From positions 222,984 to 286,983 of the forward strand of contig JXTC01000391.1 of assembly GCA_002914845.1 (NCBI GenBank): a stretch of 64,000 bases of DNA. The letters run 5' to 3'. The position numbers were made by a program, and so were the translations under genes. Source of the stretch: Trema orientale. Taxonomy: Eukaryota; Streptophyta; Magnoliopsida; Rosales; Cannabaceae. Shown one piece after another: positions 58,880 to 64,000 of this stretch. The stretch's first letter is position 1, and the number at the start of each line of letters is the position of its first letter. A model generated the notes under the pieces. That model was not told where the DNA came from. It searched no databases and worked only from the letters and a program-made list of their open reading frames with translations.

Positions 58880-61800
58880 GTGAGCATGTTTAATTTATGG
58901 TATTATTTTATTCTCTATACAGTTTTTGCTGCTAATTTTTCTGCTAACTTAAGTATTATTCCTGTGCTTACGGGCACAAACTTTAAGTCCTGGAAAGAGA
59001 ATGTCATGATCGTACTGGGTTGTATGGATCTTGACCTGGTACTTAGAAAGGACCAACCCCCTGCTCTTATGGAGGAAAGTTCCACTGAGGATAAAAGGAA
59101 CTTTGAGCTTTAGGAAAAGTCCAATCGTATGAGCGTTATGATCATGAAACGCTCTATTCCAGAAGTCATGCGGGGCTCTATGCCAAACGAGGAAAATGCT
59201 AAAGATTTCCTTGCTGCTCTTGAGAAATTATATCTCAAGAATGAAAAGGGTGAGATGATTAGTACCTTGGGGAAACTCATCTCAATGAGGTACAGTGTCA
59301 AAGAAAATATAAGGGAGCACATCATACAAATGTCTTATTTGGCTGGCAAGCTTAAGGAATTCAAGTTAGAAATTAATGAGGAATTGCTTGTGGCCTTGGT
59401 TTTACTTTCTCTTCCTAATCAGTATGGGAACCTACAGACAATATATAATGCCCAAAAGGACAAATAGAATATTAATAAATTAATAGCCATTTGTGTTCAG
59501 GAGGAAGAGAAAATCAAAGCCGAAAGGCCTGAAAGTGCTAACTTGACCACTACCTCTAAGGCAAAGAAGAGGAAAATGGATAAAGTTAAGGAAGTTGCAG
59601 GGGTTCCACCTGTTAAGGTACTAAAGAAGCAAGATGAGGAAGGTTACTTATTTTATGAAAAAGGTGGACACCTAAAGAAGGATTGCGTTAAGTATAAAGC
59701 TTGGCGTGTTAAGAAAGGTAAGGTTCTCATTTATGTTTGTTCTGAAGTTAATTTAACTTCTGTACCTAAGGACACTTGGTGGGTAGATTCGGGTGCTACT
59801 ACTCACATTACTGTTTCTATGCAGGGTTGCTTGTGGAGCCAAAAGTCAAGTGATGATGAAAGATTCATCTATGAGGGTGATGGTCAAAGAGCTTCAGTGG
59901 AGGCCATTGGGCACTTTAGATTGTCTTTAAATTCTGGAAAATATTTGGATTTGTATGAGACTTTTGTGATACCGTCTTAAAGACGGAATTTGGTTTCAGT
60001 TTCTGTATTGGACAAATTCGGTTATTCTTGTTCTTTCGGAAATAATTCATTTAGTCTTATGCTTAATTCAAATGTTATTGGTTCTGGTATTCTTATTGAT
60101 AATCTTTATATGGTAAATACCCAACCCTCCGTTAATGAAAGTTTGCATGTAAATTCAAGAGGTACAAAACGAAAATTAATTAATGAGGACTCATCGATGT
60201 TGTGGCACAGACACTTAGGACACATTTCTAAACAAAGAATTGAACGTCTTGTGTCTGATAGGATTCTTGGTCCCCTTAATTTGGCAGATTTTACCGTCTG
60301 CGTTGATTATATAAAGGGAAAACAGACAAACTTTAGGAAGTTAGCTGCCAGTAGGAGTTCTAGCATCTTAGAACTGATATATACGGATATATGTGGTCCA
60401 TTCCCTACGGCTTCTTAGATCAGACAATAGTACTTTATCACGTTCATAGATGATTATTCTCACTATGGGTACATATACTTAATTTATGAGAAGTCACAAT
60501 CACTGGACATATTTAAGGTTTATAAAGCTGAAGTTGAAAATCAGCTTGATAAGAAAATTAAAGATGTTAAATCTGATCGTGGTAGTGAATACTACGGTCA
60601 GTATGAAGGATCAGGTGAGCAACGTCCAGGGCCTTTTGCTAAGTATTTGGAAGAGTGCGGTATCGTCCCACAATACACCATGCCTAGGAAACCTAGCATG
60701 AATGGTGTTGCTGAACGATGCAATCGGACACTAAAGGATATGGTAAGGAGTATGATCAGTCATTCTACCATACCAGAATCACTATAGGGAGACGCACTCA
60801 AAACTGTAGCATATATCCTTAATAGAGTACCGAGCAAAGCAATAGCTAAAACCCCTTATGAACTCTGGACTGGACGAAAGCCCAGTATAAGTCATTTACA
60901 CATATGGGGTTGTCCAGCTGAGGCAAGGCCTTACAGGCCGAATGAAAAGAAACTGGACTCAAGAACAGTAAGCTGCTATTTTATTGGGTATTCTGAAAGT
61001 TCCAGAGGCTATAAGTTTTATGATCCCACAATAAAGTCCTTTTTTGAGACGGAAAATGCCAAATTTCTTGAGGATATTGAGTTTGGGAGGGAAGATAAGG
61101 TTAGGAACATTGTTTTTGAAGAGGAATTCATATCTCTTCCTATGGTTGCTATTGACAATGGTCAGGATATTCAAGATCATGTTCTTGATAATATCATTGT
61201 TCAAGATGCAATCACTCCAGTTCAAGATAATGTTCAAGAGGTTCCTGTCCTAGTTGAGGTAAATGCTCCTGTAGAGCAAACTCAACAGCCTCAAGAACTA
61301 GTGCCTTTAAGGAGGTCCATTAGAGAAAGGAGAAGTGCGATTCCGGATGACTACGTCGTATATCTCTAGGAACATGAGTTTGACATTAGGATAGTGGAAG
61401 ATGATCCAATCAACTTCACAGAAGTCAAACAAAGTTCCAATTCTCAAAAGTGGATCGATGTCATGAATGAAGAGATAAAGTCTATGAGAGACAATAGCGT
61501 TTGGGATCTCGCCAAATTGCCTGAAGGTGCGAAGCCCATTGGTTGCAAATAGATATTTAAGACCAAACGGGATTCGAAAGGCAATGTTAAGAGATATAAG
61601 GCACGTTTTGTTGCTAAAGGCTTTACTCAGAAGGAAGACATTGACTTTAAAGAGACCTTCTCTCTAGTTGCTTCGAAGGACTCCTTTAGAGTTATTATGG
61701 CACTTGTGACTCATTATGATCTTGAGCTTCATCAGATGGATGTTAAGACGGTGTTTCTCAATGGTGACATTGATGAAACAATATATATGGTGCAACCAAA

Positions 61801-62986
61801 AAACTTTGTATTGGGAGATCCAAAGTCTATGGTTTGCAAACTCAAGAAGTCCATCTATGGTCTCAAGCAAGCTTCGCGTCAATAGTACCACAAATTTCAT
61901 GAGGTAATTCTCTCGTTCGGTTTTGAGGTGAATCCTGTTAATGATTGTGTATACTATAAGTTCAGTGGGAGTAAGTTTATCTTTCTGGTGCTTTATGTTG
62001 ATGACATACTACTGACAAGTAGTGATATAGGCTTACTGCATGACACCAAGAGATTTCTTGCGAAGAATTTTGAAATGAAAGACCTTGGAGTCGCCTCTTT
62101 TATATTAGGTATACAGATACACCGAGATCATTCTCAGAGTATCCTTGGGTTATCACAAAAGAGCTATATCGACAGAGTGCTCAGTAGGTTTGGTATGGAT
62201 AAGTATGCACTAACAGACACTCCGGTGTCTAAGGGAGATAAATTTAGCCTCAGCCAAAGTCCCAAGAATGATATTGATAAAGAAGCTATACAACAGTTTT
62301 CTTATGCTTCGGCTGTAGGGAGTCTGATGTATGCTTAAGTATATACGCGTCTGGATCTTGCGTTCATAGTTGGTATTTTGGGCAGATACATGAGTAACCC
62401 TGGAGTGGATCATTGGAAGGCAGCAAAGAAGGTTATGAGGTACTTACGGAGAACAAAGGAATACATGCTTACTTATCAGAGATCGGATATTTTAGAGATC
62501 ATTTGGTACTCCGACTCTGATTTTGCAGGATGACTAGACAGTAAGAGATCCACATCGGGCTATGTCTTTCTTATAGCTGGAGGAGCTATTTCCTGGAAGA
62601 GTGCTAAGCAGACACTCGTGGCTACTTCTACTATGGAGGCAGAATTCATAGCTTGTTATGAGGCATCCAATCAGGGAATATGGCTGCAAAATTTTATCAC
62701 CGGACTGCATGTAGTAAATGGCATTGAGAGGCCATTGAAACTTTATTATGACAATAACTCGGCAGTCTTATATTCTAACAGCAATAGGAGTTCATCAAAG
62801 TCAAAGCACATTGGCATTAAGTTTCTAGCTATTAAAGAAAGAGTTCAGAGTCGTTTAGTGTCAATTGAGCATATCGGTACAAACTCTATGATAGCGGATC
62901 CGCTCACCAAAGGTTTACCACCTACGGCCTTTCACGAGCACACTGCTCGTATGGGTGTTGTATTTTTGGATGGTATGCAGTTTTAG
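58880..62986 (+). pseudogene. Copia gag-pol, one frame with about 11 stops
   Basis: Gag begins near PVLTGTNFKSWKENVMIVLG. A zinc-knuckle-like GGHLKKDC follows, then protease WWVDSGATTHIT, the integrase zinc region LWHRHLGHISKQRIERLV, the integrase core (IYTDICGPF, VKSDRGSEYY, NGVAERCNRT), RT (HQMDVKTVFLNGD, LYVDDILLTSS) and RNase H ([28 protein letters not shown]). The reading frame stays the same from about 58880 to 62986. It is broken by in-frame stops near 59110, 59465, 59978, 60416, 60428, 60786, 61367, 61550, 61883, 62336 and 62532. The integrase Cys of CVDCIKGK is Tyr. The true gag start is uncertain. Confidence 0.92.
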
Positions 62987-63474
62987 TGGGAGTTTATAAT
63001 TTAGTTTAGATGCTTGTTGTGTGACACTTGTTTATGTTTGTTTACTGCAGTACTCTGGTTATTGATGATGGTTTTCATTATAGACTCTGTTCATTATATA
63101 TTATATGATGCATTTCATATTTTCTAGCTTTTCCATTGTGGTTAACAATAAAGTTTGCAGTAATGCACTAAAGGGGAAAGACTACGGTCGATCTCAATAA
63201 AGTTTCGGGTGGACCAGTTAGAAATAGACACGGTAAATCACATTGCGTATAATTTTCATGCCACATTCCATACTCGATCTGTGTCATTCGGGTGTATTAG
63301 TACGGTGATCGTTGAGAGTTCTAGTTGTCATCCAAATAAGTGCAACGACGAGCGCTTTGGTTTCGTGCTGATATGTTTGATGGAGGGGATTGCAACTTCG
63401 GGGATATTCAAGAATAATATGGTGTATTAATAGCCATACTTCAGTTTTGCAATATAATTGTATTTGGTACATAT

Positions 63475-63492
63475 GTGACCCAAGTGGGATAT
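63475..63492 (+). other. Polypurine tract of the copia element
   Basis: CCCAAGTGGGATAT directly before the TG of the 3' LTR, close to the AAGTGGGAGAT tract usual in plant copia elements. Confidence 0.7.
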
Positions 63493-63959
63493 TGTTAGGA
63501 ATTTTATTTCCTATGTTGGGCCACATATTTTATAAATTGTATTGGGCCATATTATTCTTAAGCAGACCTGATAAGTGATTTAAATAGGGCTGGGTCAGGA
63601 TATCCAACTGGGTATGGATAGTAATTTGGATACCCTGTTAGTCACCTAGTTAGAGTTTAATAGATACCCAACAGGGGAATATTTAAAGAACCTATTAGGG
63701 TTATGGTCCCTGTAGCCAAAATATACGTATGCTCAATACTCTGTAACCTACCATCAGTTACATTAGGTTTTTAGGCTACAGAAGATCAAACCCTCTAGTA
63801 ATTACAGTCAATTATTATCGCTTCCGCCTTCGGTTCATCGTCCAGACTACGGTATTGATCATGGACTCAGGTATACTCAATTAATCCCTTCCTATCAGTT
63901 TTACATTAATGTTCTAGGGTTTGTGTTTGGTTTTACAATTCCATATATTCATGCTATCA
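63493..63959 (+). repeat. 3' LTR of the copia element
   Basis: 467 bp, same termini as the 5' LTR, lacking the 21-bp segment noted there. Confidence 0.95.
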
Positions 63960-64000
63960 ATGCTTGTACAATATTATCATTGAAAGTCCAATATTGTAGT

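Larger units (their letters stand above)
57318..63959 (+). mobile_element. Full-length Ty1/copia retrotransposon, decayed
   Basis: 6642 bp with LTRs at 57318-57805 (488 bp) and 63493-63959 (467 bp), TG...CA ends and a 5-bp target duplication ATGCT (57313-57317, 63960-63964). The primer site TGGTATCAAAGC is at 57808-57819, and a purine tract lies directly before the 3' LTR. Gag and pol are in the copia order (integrase before RT). The LTRs differ by about 32 substitutions and a 21-bp indel by eye, so the insertion is much older than the Ty3 element. The target is the end part of duplication copy B. Confidence 0.97.
50367..64000 (+). repeat. Tandem segmental duplication, copy B (runs off window)
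   Basis: Same order as copy A up to position 57317, then resuming at 63960 after the copia element and continuing to the last base (matching copy A up to about 46077). Insertions private to this copy are at 52984-54321, 55952-56191 and 57318-63959. The part of copy A that carries the F-box gene would lie beyond the window. Confidence 0.88.

Overview
This window looks like nuclear DNA of a dicot plant. It is AT-rich, has small spliced genes with plant-type proteins (a CYP716-family P450, a plant TTC5-like TPR protein, an F-box/FBA protein, a REM-type B3 fragment), and is crowded with plant transposon types: Ty3 chromovirus, Ty1/copia, L1-type LINE, CACTA, Mutator-like and (TA)n-inserted MITEs. 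I cannot name the species. One ambiguous base (n) lies at 27679.

Layout. 1-8.4 kb holds no host gene. It carries a decayed CACTA element (transposase-associated domain near 3.1-3.3 kb, minus strand; a ~104-bp minisatellite at 3.96-5.63 kb; a CACTA-like end rich in GTCGCCGCTTTAG motifs at 6.46-7.08 kb) and a 154-bp foldback element with a 9-bp target duplication just upstream of the P450. 8486-10754 is a complete three-exon P450 (476 aa) with an atypical I-helix. 10.8-15.8 kb is MITE and tandem-repeat sequence. 15839-27474 (minus) is a complete 13-exon TTC5-like gene (406 aa). Its introns host a very young Ty3 chromovirus (19108-24451) and two Mutator-like elements of one family. 27.8-33.1 kb is a decayed LINE on the minus strand. 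33-39 kb is intergenic, with an LTR-like remnant, a 1.36-kb Mutator-like element and a tRNA-derived SINE head.

From 39228 to the end the window is a head-to-tail tandem duplication with a unit of about 11.1 kb (copy A 39228-50366; copy B from 50367, running off the end). Both copies carry a two-exon fragment of a B3-domain gene. Copy A also carries an intact F-box gene, so a second F-box copy is predicted just beyond the window. The two copies act as empty-site controls for each other. Copy A alone has a 291-bp Mutator-like element and a 1107-bp CACTA element that has captured a histone H4 fragment. Copy B alone has an unclassified 1.34-kb insertion, a 240-bp MITE and a full-length but decayed copia element (57318-63959).

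The host genes have no evident joint pathway. The P450 family oxidises triterpenoid or diterpenoid-type scaffolds, the F-box protein is a putative SCF adaptor, and TTC5-like proteins are TPR/OB-fold adaptors. Nothing here is clearly a new biological system. The most distinctive items are the histone H4-carrying CACTA element with its empty site, the P450 lacking the I-helix acid/alcohol pair, and the unclassified 1.34-kb insertion.
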